Source: Palsa-360 sp963710315 (lineage in GTDB: Bacteria; Acidobacteriota; Terriglobia; Acidiferrales; UBA7541). From it: a DNA stretch of 64,000 nucleotides. Shown piece after piece: positions 25,428-34,463 of the stretch (positions are counted from its first letter, which is position 1; every line of letters starts with the position of its first letter). Position numbers and translations under genes: made by a program. Under the pieces are notes generated by a model. It had not been told where the DNA came from. It saw nothing but the letters and a program-made list of their open reading frames with translations, and searched no databases. The DNA lies in contig CAVPZW010000005.1 in NCBI GenBank assembly GCA_963710315.1, forward strand, positions 496,001 through 560,000. The letters run 5' to 3'.

Positions 25428-26274
25428 TTAACCCCGCTCTTCTTCGAATTTGTCGAATACGGTGCGGACGCCGCGCAGCGTTTCGGCGAATGCCTGCACT
25501 TCGGTGGAACCCGCGGCCGCGGCGGGCTCCTTCAATTCCAGGACGATGGGCGCATCGGGCGGCAGCGCCGCAAGCGTGGCGGGCCAGTCGATGCTTCCCT
25601 CGTAGGGCAACAGGTGGTCGTCGCGCTCGCCGCGATTGTCGTGCATGTGCGTGGTGACCACGAAGTCGCGCACGTTTTGCAGCGTTTCCGGATCGCCGCC
25701 TTCGAGGTGGGCGTGCCCGGCGTCGAAGCAAAGTTTTACGCTGGTGAGGCGTGTCTGCTCCAGAAAATTTTTCAGGTTTGCGGGAGTGGCCATCTCGCCC
25801 GGAGTGTTTTCAATGGCGATGGTCACGCCGCGGTGGCGCGCAAAGAGCGACAAGTGTTCGAGAGAGCTGAACGCGGCATCCCACTTGCGCTCGTCCGGAA
25901 GATCGCGATGCCGCGCCACATGCTGAATGCAGTAGCGGAAGGGAATGTGTTCCACCAGGTCCAGCGCGCGCTTGATCTCGTCCACGGCGTCCTGTCGCCG
26001 CAAGCGCTCGGGGTCGCAAATGGAGAGCGGCGCGCCGCTTTCGCGTGAGCGGATGAAAATCGCGCGTGGTCGGCGAATGGATGGAATGCAGAGTGAGATT
26101 GTTTCCCGCCAGCCACGCGGCCAGTTCGTGGGCATCCTCGGCCGAGCGGTAATCGAAATGCCCGCGAGAACAAAATAGCTCAATCGCGGAAGCGCCCGCG
26201 CGCGCCGCTTCGCCGACCAAGTCGGCTGTCAGTTTGCGATTTACAAATAAGTATGTGGAGAGAACGCGTTGCAT
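25428..26274 (-). CDS. Sugar phosphate isomerase/epimerase (xylose isomerase-like TIM barrel), frameshifted
   Basis: AP-endonuclease-2/xylose-isomerase-like barrel of about 280 residues. N-terminal part (STYLFVNRKLTADLVGEAAR, IELFCSRGHFDYRS) is in one frame to HSIHSPTTRDF; the rest (DEIKRALDLVEHIPFRYCIQ, GVTIAIENTPGEMATPANLK, LCFDAGHAHLEGGD, THMHDNRGERDDHLLPYEGS) is in another, so one indel lies near 26045-26060. Metal-site residues E (AIENTPG), D/H (DAGHAH) and H (THMHDN) are present. Substrate is unknown. Start ATG 26274. It is downstream of mqnD on the same strand. Confidence 0.82.
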
Positions 26275-26422
26275 CGTCACAATATGCGGGCCCTGTTCGT
26301 CTCGATTGAATTCACATCGACTGTAAGCGATGCCCCGATATGCGTCAAGGCGAGCCCGTGCCATGCAAACGGGCCATAAATCTCAATTCTTGAGCTGGGT
26401 GGCTCGCGCCTTTTTGGGAAAC

Positions 26423-27288
26423 TACTCTTCGAGCAAAAACTCGGCGTCGGGAGGGCCGGGGATCAATCCGGCGTTGACACCGCGCTTCAGGAATTCGTTG
26501 ACGGCCTAGCCGGCCGCGTTCGCCATAGCCGAGAGTCCATTTGTTCACGTACATGCCGATAAATTTGTCGGCCATTTCCGTTTCCATGTCGCGCGCGAAT
26601 TGCATGGCGTAATTGACGGCCGCCTCGCGATGGTCCAGCGCGTAGGCCACGCTTTCGCGAATCGCGCGGCCGATCTGCAGGCCGATGGTTCGCCCCAGCG
26701 CGCGCCGCACGGCATTTCCGCCAAGCGGCAGAGGCAGCCCGGTCTGTTCGATCCACCATTGTCCCAAATCGACGACTTTGTGCAGCCCCATCTTGGGGAA
26801 AAACAGCTGCCCTTCATGGATCAGCAAGCCGGCATCGACCACCGAATTCTTCACCGCGTCCAGGATCTGATCGAAGGCGAATCGGACCACGGCTCATATC
26901 GGGCTCGTATAACTTCAAGGCCAAGTAGGCGGACGTTTGCAATCCCGGCACGCCAATCCTGCATTTCGTCAGGTCCTCGCGCTTGAGGGGATGCTGGGAG
27001 ACAACGATTGGCCCGTAGCCCTTCTCCAAAGCTCGCGCCGCAATCCAGCAGCACGTATTTGTCTCGCAAAAAGGGGTACGCGCGAAGCTAAACGCCGTCA
27101 CATCATAGATTTCCTGCTGTGCGGCCTGATTGAGAGTCTCAATATCGGCCAGCACGTGCGAGAATTTTAGCCCTGGCGTGCGGACCTTCTGCGTCGCCAG
27201 CCCGTAAAACATGAAGGCATCGTCGGAATCCGGCGAATGCGCCAGCTTAATATCCAGTGACTTTGCCGGTGGCAGGTTTCGTCGCCAT
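26423..27288 (-). CDS. mqnD: 1,4-dihydroxy-6-naphthoate synthase (futalosine pathway), several frameshifts
   Basis: Acts late in the futalosine route to menaquinone. Family segments recur in shifting frames: LAHSPDSDDAFMFYGLAT, FSHVLADIETLNQAAQ, YDVTAFSFA, then DKYVLLDCGASFGEG (other frame), GPIVVSQHPLKREDL, IGVPGLQTSAYLALKLYEPD, FDQILDAVKNSVVDAGLLIH-EGQLFFPKMGLHKVVDLGQW, and finally AVNEFLKRGVNAGLIPGPPD to TAG 26423. At least five indels are needed; two are homopolymer length changes (five T where six fit at about 27068-27072, GGG where GG fits near 27022). Start ATG 27288 (MATKPATGK) also needs a shift. The gene implies menaquinone as respiratory quinone. Confidence 0.85.
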
Positions 27289-27519
27289 TGGGTTCTTCGG
27301 TCACTCCCTTTTGGTATCTTCTCCGATTTGGGGGGCAGCCACACCGTCACTCCGGCCTGATCGTTTGCCAGGCACAAAGGAATCACAGGATAACCGGCGC
27401 CACACCTACGTCACACCCGCGTCACAGAGGGACTTCTGGGGCGGATTCAACTTCTCAAAAAACCGCGCTTTGAGAGCGGAAGCTTAGCACAATTGGACCG
27501 GACAGAAAAGTGCGTCACC

Positions 27520-28668
27520 TTACATGTCCGCAGCGATGCGAGCCATTGCCGTATCGAAGGAAACTTTTCCATCCAAATAGGGTAGCCAATACAAGTCCAG
27601 CAATCCGCGAAAGTGCTCCCAAGATCCGGAATAGAGTCCGAAGCGCGCCGCATAGGGCAGGTACCCGGACGGCCCATTTTTTTGCTCGTTTGTGAAGGAC
27701 ATGGATCCGTATTCCACATCGCGGCGAACGATCTCGCCCGTGGTGTAGAAGAGGAGCGCATGCCAGAAGTCGCGAGGGATGGGCTTGTCGCGGGCGCGGA
27801 AATCGCGGGCGATGGCTGCGGTCACGGAGCCGGCCACCACGTGGGAGGCCTCGTGGAACAACACTTCAAAACCGTACACGCCGCGATTGCGCGGATCGTG
27901 GCTTGAAATGGTGATGTGCAGGGGATCGAGCGAGGTGTACGCCCCGAACGGGCCGCCATACCACACCACGTCCACGCGCATGCGCTGCGACGGCCAGGGC
28001 CGCTGATAGACGTCCGCGAGCTGGCCGGAAAGCTCTACGCCCATTTTCTGGATCATCGGCGCTACCGCCGAGATCCATTCGCGGTTGGCGCGATCCTGCT
28101 GCGCCCACCAGTGCGCGCGGTATACGGGCGCGGCTCTTTGCAGAGCTTCGACCAGATCTGCACGCAGGCCGGACTTGCACAACGGGGTGGTCTTGCCTTC
28201 CAGATCGGGGCAGGATTCCATGGTTGAAAGCTGGTTGTTGATGATTTCCATGTCGCCATTCAGGAGCAGGTCGCGAGCCGCAAGGTCTTTGGAGTAAAAC
28301 GCGACGGCATCCTGCCATGCGTGGATCTCCGCCTCGGGAAAACCGATAAGGGAAACGGGAAGTTCGTCCGGCTGCGCCGCTCCCCGCCCAGTCTCCGTGG
28401 CGGCCGAATTGGATTTCAGAAGGCGCGACTGAAGATAAAGAAAATGATGCAGATTGGACCAAAATCCGCTGTGCATCTCAAAGACGGGAAGAGGCGACTC
28501 CGTGGAAGAATACGTCTGTGCGGCTGCAGGTTGATTTGCGCTGGATACGGGCACAATTCCTGGGGATGACGCGGTCCAGCCTGTGGCGGCCGCAAGCATG
28601 AGCGGCGCGGCCATAACGACACGCAAAACCTTTCGGCGGCTGAGACGAAGCATGGTTGAAGCTGCCAT
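27520..28668 (-). CDS. Exported protein with HExxH-like motif, unknown function
   Basis: 382 residues. The N-terminus LSRRKVLRVVMAAPLMLAAA has a twin-arginine-like pair ahead of a hydrophobic core, so Tat or Sec export is likely. The mature part has LLFHEASHVVAGSV-like sequence (EVLFHEASHVVAGS): HEASH fits the HExxH zinc-protease helix, with a conserved-looking DPLHITISSHDPRNRG before it and GEIVRRDVEYG after. I know no named family for the whole; related acidobacterial proteins are annotated hypothetical. Cysteines in MESCPDLEGKTTPLCKS could pair outside the membrane. Monocistronic. Confidence 0.7.
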   Translation of the reverse strand: MAASTMLRLSRRKVLRVVMAAPLMLAAATGWTASSPGIVPVSSANQPAAAQTYSSTESPLPVFEMHSGFWSNLHHFLYLQSRLLKSNSAATETGRGAAQPDELPVSLIGFPEAEIHAWQDAVAFYSKDLAARDLLLNGDMEIINNQLSTMESCPDLEGKTTPLCKSGLRADLVEALQRAAPVYRAHWWAQQDRANREWISAVAPMIQKMGVELSGQLADVYQRPWPSQRMRVDVVWYGGPFGAYTSLDPLHITISSHDPRNRGVYGFEVLFHEASHVVAGSVTAAIARDFRARDKPIPRDFWHALLFYTTGEIVRRDVEYGSMSFTNEQKNGPSGYLPYAARFGLYSGSWEHFRGLLDLYWLPYLDGKVSFDTAMARIAADM

Positions 28669-28794
28669 GTTATCGCCAAACGCGCGGTTCGTGCCATATT
28701 TGGTGGGAGATGGCGTCCTTGACCGCCCAGCGAAATCTCAATGGAGTATGAATAAGTGGACAGCCAGGAGTGTGGCTGTTCTGCGGGTGCGGAT

Positions 28795-29340
28795 CTAGCT
28801 GAATATTTTGGGCAATAATTTGGCGGCTTCACTGTCCGTGAGAATTTTCTTGCGGACCAGCAGGGCGATTAGTTCGCTCAATATCAAACTTGTGTTCGAT
28901 TCCATCCGCCGCGCTTCGGCCCCTGCATTCGCGGCAATTCCCGCGGCTTTGGCGGAATCTTCGGCTTCCAGATTGGCGATCCATCTCTGTAATACTTCTC
29001 GATGCGCCGGTTGCATCTCGGTGAACTTGAGGCCCATTCCCATCGATCGATGTGCGAAGGCCACAGTCGCCAAGGCCACAAATTCGCTTTCACCGTGCTC
29101 GATACGAATCGCCAGGAGGGATCCCACGGAGAGCGGAGTGAGCGTATCCACGTAGCATCCGCCCAAACCTATGTCGGAGCATCGGCCGGTCAGCCGAGCT
29201 TTCGAAGCGAGATCGCAGATTTCCGCTGCTGCTGTAAACGCAAACCGCACCTGTTTGCGGTTTTTATGGCCGCCGCTTACCGGCGATTTCTCGGGCGCGG
29301 AATCCGGAAACGCGGTTGGCTTATTAGATTGCTCGGGCAT
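28795..29340 (-). CDS. PilZ-domain protein with helical C-terminal extension
   Basis: 181 residues. PilZ motif 1 is RKQVR within KNRKQVRFAFT; motif 2 is SDIGLGGCYVDT, with Gly in place of the usual Ser, so c-di-GMP affinity may be reduced. The C-terminal 60 residues after EVLQRWIANLEAED are helical and end ELIALLVRKKILTDSEAAKL, a short helix pair often seen in acidobacterial proteins with a PilZ. ATG 29340 was chosen over 29346 because TGGAG lies at a suitable distance. Confidence 0.8.
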   Translation of the reverse strand: MPEQSNKPTAFPDSAPEKSPVSGGHKNRKQVRFAFTAAAEICDLASKARLTGRCSDIGLGGCYVDTLTPLSVGSLLAIRIEHGESEFVALATVAFAHRSMGMGLKFTEMQPAHREVLQRWIANLEAEDSAKAAGIAANAGAEARRMESNTSLILSELIALLVRKKILTDSEAAKLLPKIFS

Positions 29341-29505
29341 TGTCATCTCCAGGCCGCGGAATGCAGTTCCGCGCCTGTATCTGAATGAAAAGGGGATTCC
29401 GCGCGCATTTCTGCACGGATATCGGAAGGGTGATTCCATTGTGGGCCTGCGGCGAATAGGCGGGCAAGAGGAAAGTTCACCGCGTGTGATGCAAACGCGA
29501 AGGGC

Positions 29506-30414
29506 CTAAGATGGGCCGATGCGCGGGTCGCTATGGTCCGCCACGCCGCCCTTCTTGTCCGCGCCTCGCAGGATTCCGGAGGAGTCCAGGAAGAACGATC
29601 GCCGTCCCATCTTGCCGTATTCCTTGGGGGAGGCGGCAACGAAGAAGTTTACCGCTTTGCCGGAGTCTTCCCCCGGCGCGTAGTCGGTTGCAGGCACAAT
29701 GGCGTAACGGAATGTGTAGCCGTCTTTTTCTCCGGCGGCCAGGCCAGTGTCGATCAGTCCCGCGGCGTCGGGTGAAACTCCGCCGGGAGGCGCAGGGCCA
29801 AGCGCCGCAAGCATTTCCGGCAACACTCCATAGGCGTTGCGATAAGCGATCGCCGCGGCGGCAACCGAGCGTAAATCGGCAATGGCGGTGTCTTCGTTGG
29901 CATCCAAATCGGCCTGCTCCCATTGCTTTGCCAAGGCAGGCACATCGAGCAGGATGAGTCCCACCGACAGCAATTTCCAGCTTGCGCCTTCGCGCACCAG
30001 GCCAAAGGTGATCTTATGCGGATCCTCGCCGGCGATTGGAATTTCAATGGGGATGAAGGCCAGGTTTCCGCGCAATCGAGTTTCGCTGAAGCGCATTTCC
30101 GTGGTGAAGCTGGGGCTTTCGCAGCGAATGATCTTTTGGCCGGCGCTGCTGGTCGAAAGCAGCGTCCTTCCCGGCTCGTCGAGCAGCACGAATCGCTTCA
30201 TCACCGCGGTGCTTTGCGGGCGGGGAAGATCGCGGAAGGCGGCTGCATTGTCAGCCGTCAGGGAATTTGCAAAGGCCGTGGAGTCCTGGCGGCAGGCGGC
30301 GGACAGCGCGTCGGAGAGCGCCGTTTCAATAGTCGCCGCCAGCGGCTGTTGCTGTTGCGCCGCAATCGCGGGCGCAGTGGCAATCGCCGCGATTGTGCAA
30401 AGCGCCAGTGCCAT
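29506..30414 (-). CDS. Secreted protein with pseudopilin-like C-terminal domain
   Basis: 302 residues. Signal peptide MALALCTIAAIATAPAIAAQ. The N-terminal half is an alpha/beta domain (TIETALSDALSAACRQDSTA, then a strand-rich segment to KLLSVGLILLD). The C-terminal half starts DLRSVAAAAIAYRNAYGVLP and continues GLIDTGLAAGEKDGYTFRYA and GRRSFFLDSSGILRGADK, the pattern of the globular part of acidobacterial type IV pilin-like proteins, but the N-terminal pilin helix with its cleavage motif is absent. The open frame continues upstream through a palindromic repeat (30443-30513); I reject that extension and start at ATG 30414. Confidence 0.65.
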   Translation of the reverse strand: MALALCTIAAIATAPAIAAQQQQPLAATIETALSDALSAACRQDSTAFANSLTADNAAAFRDLPRPQSTAVMKRFVLLDEPGRTLLSTSSAGQKIIRCESPSFTTEMRFSETRLRGNLAFIPIEIPIAGEDPHKITFGLVREGASWKLLSVGLILLDVPALAKQWEQADLDANEDTAIADLRSVAAAAIAYRNAYGVLPEMLAALGPAPPGGVSPDAAGLIDTGLAAGEKDGYTFRYAIVPATDYAPGEDSGKAVNFFVAASPKEYGKMGRRSFFLDSSGILRGADKKGGVADHSDPRIGPS

Positions 30415-30442
30415 CAGGAAAAATTGGTGGGGATGGATTTTA

Positions 30443-30513
30443 GTGGCGCGGGCTTCAGCCTGCGGATTTTCGCCCGAGTTGTGCACAACCCTGCAGGCTG
30501 AAGCCCGCGCCAC
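30443..30513. repeat. Palindromic intergenic repeat, family A
   Basis: Arms GTGGCGCGGGCTTCAGCCTG / CAGGCTGAAGCCCGCGCCAC, loop containing CCGAGTTGTGCACAACC. It lies directly upstream of the 29506-30414 gene and stays open in one frame, which wrongly lengthens the apparent ORF. Confidence 0.9.
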
Positions 30514-30617
30514 TGGCTTTAGCCGCGAATTGTCTGCCGCTCCAATTGTTGGAGGCAGCACTCCAGGCACAAGTTTGCGGGAAACGCGGGCCAGATGTTC
30601 CATCCTCACGCTGCTCT

Positions 30618-30992
30618 TCATGATTTCGCTCCGCGCAATATTTCGGCTAGATTTTGCGTGAATTTGGACCGAGGCATCACCTCCGCGCATCCCGCCGCGC
30701 GCGCTCGTTCCGCCAAATCCGTTTGCACATGGGATAGAAACGCGATCACGCGCCGCGGGTTGCCTTGCCCGTTTGCCGCGCCGTTCGCTGTGCAAAGACG
30801 ATCGACTGCGTCGAGCGCTCCCTGCCTCGCGTTCAAGTCCACCAGAATAAGAGCCTCCGGGTTGGCCGCCGCCGATTTCAGGAGTTGCTCGCCGGTAGAC
30901 GCGGTTTCCAGCGTGACGCCGGTGATTTTAGCCGTCTGCTGCACCTTGGCAAGAAAAAATAAATCGTCGATCAATGCGATTGCGTCAGCCAT
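30618..30992 (-). CDS. Receiver-like (response regulator) single-domain protein
   Basis: 124 residues with an alternating alpha/beta pattern like CheY: AIALIDDLFFLAKVQQTAKI at the N-terminus (ID-D for the acidic pair), the presumed phospho-acceptor Asp in ALILVDLNARQGALDAV, VIAFLSHVQTDLAERARAAG (Ser-His at the Thr/Ser switch position) and RSKFTQNLAEIL with a lysine. The loop before VIAFLS is longer than normal and polar (CTANGAANGQGNPRR). No kinase nearby. Function as an adaptor is inferred. ATG 30992. Confidence 0.7.
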   Translation of the reverse strand: MADAIALIDDLFFLAKVQQTAKITGVTLETASTGEQLLKSAAANPEALILVDLNARQGALDAVDRLCTANGAANGQGNPRRVIAFLSHVQTDLAERARAAGCAEVMPRSKFTQNLAEILRGAKS

Positions 30993-31114
30993 GAATTTTA
31001 ATCCTCACAATAATTCGCCTTTCCGATGTATCACGCGCGCCGCCGCAACACAAGCCGCAATGCTCGGCCCGCTCAAATCAAAATTTCGTCTCAAATGCTT
31101 TCAATTTTCCAGAC

Positions 31115-31219
31115 CTCTCCGGTTTTCTCCTCTTTTCTCTGTGTGCTCTGTGTTAAAGCTTTTCCTGACTAAATCAAAGGCAAAGACTTAACACAGAGAA
31201 AAGAGGAGAAAACCGGAGA
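31115..31219. repeat. Inverted intergenic repeat, family C
   Basis: Left arm CTCTCCGGTTTTCTCCTCTT.. to TGTTAAAG, right arm CTTAACACAGAGAAAAGAGG..CCGGAGAA, nearly perfect. Between the receiver-like gene and the glutaredoxin-like gene, which are divergent, so it occupies a promoter region. Confidence 0.85.
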
Positions 31220-31273
31220 ATTGGGATGAGGTGGGTGCCTCCCCCTTTTTCTGCTGGAAGAAATGAGATACAA

Positions 31274-31729
31274 ATGTGCGCTGTGATGGATTCATTGGAA
31301 CGGAAGATTCTTGAGGCTTTCGATGCGCGCGGCATTCGGACTCTCTCGCTTGCGGATTTGGGAGACCCTGCAGCCGTGAAGGGTGCCGCGTTACAACTGG
31401 TCGAGCGAGGATGGCTGCGTGCCGCCGAGACGCCGGACTCCTACGCGCGCACCGAAGATGGCCGTCTGCAACTTGCCGCGCCGCGCGATGTGACCATTTA
31501 CTCGCGCCCCGGCTGCCACCTCTGCGAAGAGGCCAAGGCGCAAATCGCTCCCTTGCTGAAAGAATTCGGCGCGCGCCTCACCGAAATCAACATCGACGAA
31601 GATCCGCAACTGCGCGCGCTGTACGATTACGACGTCCCGGTAATTTTTCTCGGCGCGCGAAAAGCCGCCAAGCATCGCGTCGACCTGGCACAATTCCGCC
31701 GCCAGTTGCGCGACGCAACTTCAGGATGA
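31274..31729 (+). CDS. Glutaredoxin-like thiol-disulfide protein with N-terminal winged-helix-like segment
   Basis: 151 residues. The C-terminal 80 residues are a DUF836/glutaredoxin fold: VTIYSRPGCHLCEEAKAQIA with CHLC active-site cysteines, cis-Pro in YDVPVIFLG and the ARKAAKHRVD tail. The first 70 residues (MDSLERKILEAFDARGIRTL, KGAALQLVERGWLRAAETPD, YARTEDGRLQL) look like a small winged helix, an unusual addition. It could be a redox-sensing transcription factor or merely a domain of unknown role. Start ATG 31274; ATG 31286 (MDSLERK) also fits. Confidence 0.75.
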   Translation: MCAVMDSLERKILEAFDARGIRTLSLADLGDPAAVKGAALQLVERGWLRAAETPDSYARTEDGRLQLAAPRDVTIYSRPGCHLCEEAKAQIAPLLKEFGARLTEINIDEDPQLRALYDYDVPVIFLGARKAAKHRVDLAQFRRQLRDATSG

Positions 31730-31769
31730 CGTCCTGCGGGAACTCTTTTTCTAAATACTGAATTTCAAA

Positions 31770-32219
31770 TTAATGGCCCGTGACGGGTTTCACGCCTACG
31801 GTTTTGTCGGGGACATCGCCGGCGCGGCCCTTGACGCGGTCGTAGACCGAGACGAGCGAGGTTGAGCCTAGCGCTTCGTTGTAGTAGGTGGGTACGCCTA
31901 GCGCGGTTCGCAGCTCTTCGTTGAACTTGCGCATGCTGACCAATTGCTCGGCGTGCGCGGGGAATTTCTTGCCGTCGTCCGTAAGTAGGAATTTTTGGTA
32001 GCCTGCGTCCCACAGGCGCACGAACTGGCCGTTTAGCAGGATGGTTGGGAGAATGGTCATCGTGTAGTGATCGTCGGCGGTGCGGCGGAATTCCGCGCCG
32101 CTGCCGTATTTTTCTACGCGCATCACGCCGCCCGTGCTGCTGACCACGAAGCCCGAGGTTGACAAGGAATCCATCAACTTGGCCGGGAACCTGTCTTTCA
32201 CATTCCACATAGAACTCAA
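31770..32219 (-). CDS. Conserved-looking protein of unknown function
   Basis: 149 residues, no signal peptide or transmembrane helix. Central sequence HYTMTILPTILLNGQFVRLW-DAGYQKFLLTDDGKKFPA suggests a beta-rich fold; the C-terminal half is helical (EQLVSMRKFNEELRTALG) and ends VKPVTGH. I do not recognise a family. Codon use is like its neighbours. Start may be ATG 32219 or the ATG of MWNVKDRF five codons in. It is convergent with the glutaredoxin-like gene (40-base gap) and its promoter side contains a long family C repeat. Confidence 0.55.
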   Translation of the reverse strand: MSSMWNVKDRFPAKLMDSLSTSGFVVSSTGGVMRVEKYGSGAEFRRTADDHYTMTILPTILLNGQFVRLWDAGYQKFLLTDDGKKFPAHAEQLVSMRKFNEELRTALGVPTYYNEALGSTSLVSVYDRVKGRAGDVPDKTVGVKPVTGH

Positions 32220-32258
32220 GAATACGGGCGGCGCGATGGACTGTAAAGGCGAAAGCTC

Positions 32259-32458
32259 AAAACCTTTACCACAGAGGACACAGAGAGAAAAGGAGAAGAA
32301 CCAAAGACAAGAGATGTCTAGCCTGAAAATACAGCCAGATTTCTCCGGTTTTCTTCTCTGTTCTCTGTGTCCTCTGTGGTAAAGCTTTTGCTGCGCAAAT
32401 TAAGATGGCCAAAGACTTAACACAGAGAACACAGAGAACAGAGGGGAAAACCGGAGAG
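32259..32458. repeat. Composite family C repeat with three arms
   Basis: Three arm copies occur in a row: ACCTTTACCACAGAGGACAC.. (32262 on), TTCTCCGGTTTTCTTCTCTG.. (32341 on) and GACTTAACACAGAGAACACA.. (32414 on). The middle arm can pair with either outer arm, giving alternative hairpins. Likely two overlapping insertions. Upstream of both a minus-strand gene and cysM. Confidence 0.8.
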
Positions 32459-32698
32459 CGATCGAGGGGCTGAATAGGGTGGATCGCTTGGTGCGGTGGA
32501 GGTCGATTGCCTCGCGACAGGCTCCACGGCGGTTGCATGCCAAAGATCTCCCTTCCAGCGGCAAGAATCGGCGAAGTTTATGCTAAATTAGCTGAATACA
32601 ATTGAGCCGGTCCGGCATCTATATGCGGGCATGGCCATCGGTTTGTCGAAATGGCCCTCGGCAGGGGTGACGGCGGAGGGCAGAGAATACTGCGACAC

Positions 32699-33664
32699 AT
32701 GAACACGGCAAAAAAGCCAGTTTGGGCGGAAGCTTCGGCGAACGCGAAAATCATTGGCCGCAACGTGCTCGATTGCATCGGCAACACGCCGCTTCTGCGC
32801 CTTGAGCGGGTCGGGCCGAACTATCCGAATGTGGAATTTTACGGCAAGGCGGAATGGTTCAATCCGGGGGGCTCCGTAAAGGATCGTCCGGCGCTGGAAA
32901 TGATTCGCGAGGCGGAACGTTCCGGGCAACTGAAGCCGGGCCAAACCATTCTGGATGCGACCAGCGGAAACACGGGGATCGCCTACGCCATGATTGCTGC
33001 GGCGCTCGGTTATGGCGTGAAGCTTTGCCTGCCGTCCAGCGCCAGCGAAGAGCGAAAGAAGATTCTCAAGGCATTTGGCGCGGAGCTGGTATTCACGCCG
33101 GGAGATGAAGGCTCCGATGGAGCCATCCTGCGCGCGCGGGAAATTATCGCCACCGAGCCGGGCAAATATTTTTATCCCGATCAGTACGGCAACCCTGGAA
33201 ATTGGCGCGCCCATTACAAGACCACCGCAAACGAAATCTGGGAGCAGACCGGCGGACGGATTACTCATTTCGTCGCGGGGCTTGGAACCAGCGGAACTTT
33301 CGTGGGCACTACGCGCCGCCTTAAGGAATTAAATCCCGCAATTCGCTGCATCAGTCTGCAGCCGGATGCGTCCTTTCACGGGCTGGAAGGATGGAAGCAC
33401 ATGGCCACGGCCATCGTGCCGGGCATTTATGACCCTGCGCTGGCCGATGCCAATCTGGAAGTGGGGACGGAAGAGGCCTATCGATTGGTCAAGCGGGCCG
33501 CGCGGGAAGAGGGATTGCTGCTAAGCCCGAGCGCCGCCGCCGCTCTGGAAGGCTGCTTCCAAGTGGCCGCCCGGCTGGGACCGGACGAGCGCGCCGTGAT
33601 CGTGACCATTTTTCCGGATTCAGGCACAAAATATCTGAGCGAGCGTTTCTGGGACGAGGTTTAG
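32699..33664 (+). CDS. cysM: Cysteine synthase (PLP-dependent, CysM-like)
   Basis: 321 residues. PLP lysine in NPGGSVKDRPALEMI, the substrate loop TSGNTGIAYAMIAAA, phosphate-binding GLGTSGTFVGTTRRL and C-terminal PSAAAALEG. It begins LDCIGNTPLLRLERVG as in O-acetylserine sulfhydrylases. Because JAMM peptidase, MoaD-like carrier and MoeZ genes follow on the same strand (197, 152 and 39-base gaps), it is probably the CysM-type enzyme that takes sulfur from a protein thiocarboxylate onto O-phosphoserine or O-acetylserine, as in Mycobacterium. ATG 32699 is preceded by no strong ribosome site; an in-frame start at 32651 is possible. Confidence 0.9.
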   Translation: MNTAKKPVWAEASANAKIIGRNVLDCIGNTPLLRLERVGPNYPNVEFYGKAEWFNPGGSVKDRPALEMIREAERSGQLKPGQTILDATSGNTGIAYAMIAAALGYGVKLCLPSSASEERKKILKAFGAELVFTPGDEGSDGAILRAREIIATEPGKYFYPDQYGNPGNWRAHYKTTANEIWEQTGGRITHFVAGLGTSGTFVGTTRRLKELNPAIRCISLQPDASFHGLEGWKHMATAIVPGIYDPALADANLEVGTEEAYRLVKRAAREEGLLLSPSAAAALEGCFQVAARLGPDERAVIVTIFPDSGTKYLSERFWDEV

Positions 33665-33678
33665 GCGCGGCGATTTTT

Positions 33679-33843
33679 GTAGCCCGCCTTTTCAGAGGCA
33701 GGGATTTATTGCGGCTTATAGAAAGTTCGCGATCACATGCTGGCTCTCGATTAGAGGGAATCTCGCGATTTACAGAAAACCCTCGCCTCTGAAGAGGCGA
33801 GCTACAGATCAAGAGACGAGCTACAGAGCAAGAGGCTAGCTAC
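33679..33843. repeat. Inverted intergenic repeat, family B (CCTCTGAAGAGGCGGGCTACA type)
   Basis: GTAGCCCGCCTTTTCAGAGG at 33679 is matched by CCTCTGAAGAGGCGAGCTAC at 33784 on, followed by two further degenerate GAGCTACAGA / GGCTAGCTAC units to 33843. Another copy is at 59731-59803. It fills the gap between cysM and the JAMM gene. Confidence 0.75.
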
Positions 33844-33861
33844 ACGAAAGAGAAACGATCG

Positions 33862-34311
33862 ATGCTGCTGCTGGCGAAAAAATTGGAGCAGGAAATCCGC
33901 GATCATGGCGCCAGGGATTATCCGAACGAGTGTTGCGGTGCGATGCTGGGAACGGACAACGACGCGGCGGGCCGCGAAGTGCGCGCCCTGTTTCCGCTGA
34001 TCAACCGGCGGGACGATTCCCCGCGAAACCGGTTCTCGATTACGCCAGAGGATTTTCGCGCCGCCGAACGAGCCGCGACCGAGCGTGGACTGGATCTCCT
34101 GGGGTGGTATCATTCCCACCCGGACCATCCGGCCCGGCCCAGCGAATTCGACAGGGAACATGCCTGGCCGTGGTATAGCTACGTAATTTTGAGCGTGGAT
34201 GGGGGCGTTCCCAAGGATTTGACGTCCTGGCTATTGGAGGACGACCGCTCCAAGTTTCAGCCGGAAGTGGTTGTAGCGGAACGGGTTGCCGGAAACGGGC
34301 AGCAGGGCTGA
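33862..34311 (+). CDS. JAMM/MPN+ metallopeptidase (Mec-like)
   Basis: 149 residues, single Mov34/MPN domain. All zinc/catalytic residues are visible: Glu23 in YPNECCGAML, then His84, His86, Ser94 and Asp97 in GWYHSHPDHPARPSEFD. In Mycobacterium, Mec+ cleaves CysO-cysteine after sulfur transfer; in other bacteria such peptidases trim the C-terminal tail of sulfur carriers. Its neighbour encodes a MoaD-like protein with six residues after GG, so trimming is the likely job here. ATG 33862 has AGAAACGA upstream. Confidence 0.92.
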   Translation: MLLLAKKLEQEIRDHGARDYPNECCGAMLGTDNDAAGREVRALFPLINRRDDSPRNRFSITPEDFRAAERAATERGLDLLGWYHSHPDHPARPSEFDREHAWPWYSYVILSVDGGVPKDLTSWLLEDDRSKFQPEVVVAERVAGNGQQG

Positions 34312-34463
34312 AGTTTCAGCTTGAACCCTAAACAGGTTTCCGCGCATCCGATCTATTCCAGTGCATTGTTTTGCTGCCCCGGCGCTTCCGGGGGTGTGCT
34401 TTGTACAATGGGTGCGCGGGTCACCCGAGTTGGTCAAGAATTTATCAGGGGAGAAACGACCGT

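Noticed and set aside
30415..30795. N-terminal extension of the 29506-30414 gene up to 30795
   Set aside because: It is encoded by a palindromic repeat and spacer sequence and would hide the clear signal peptide starting at 30414.
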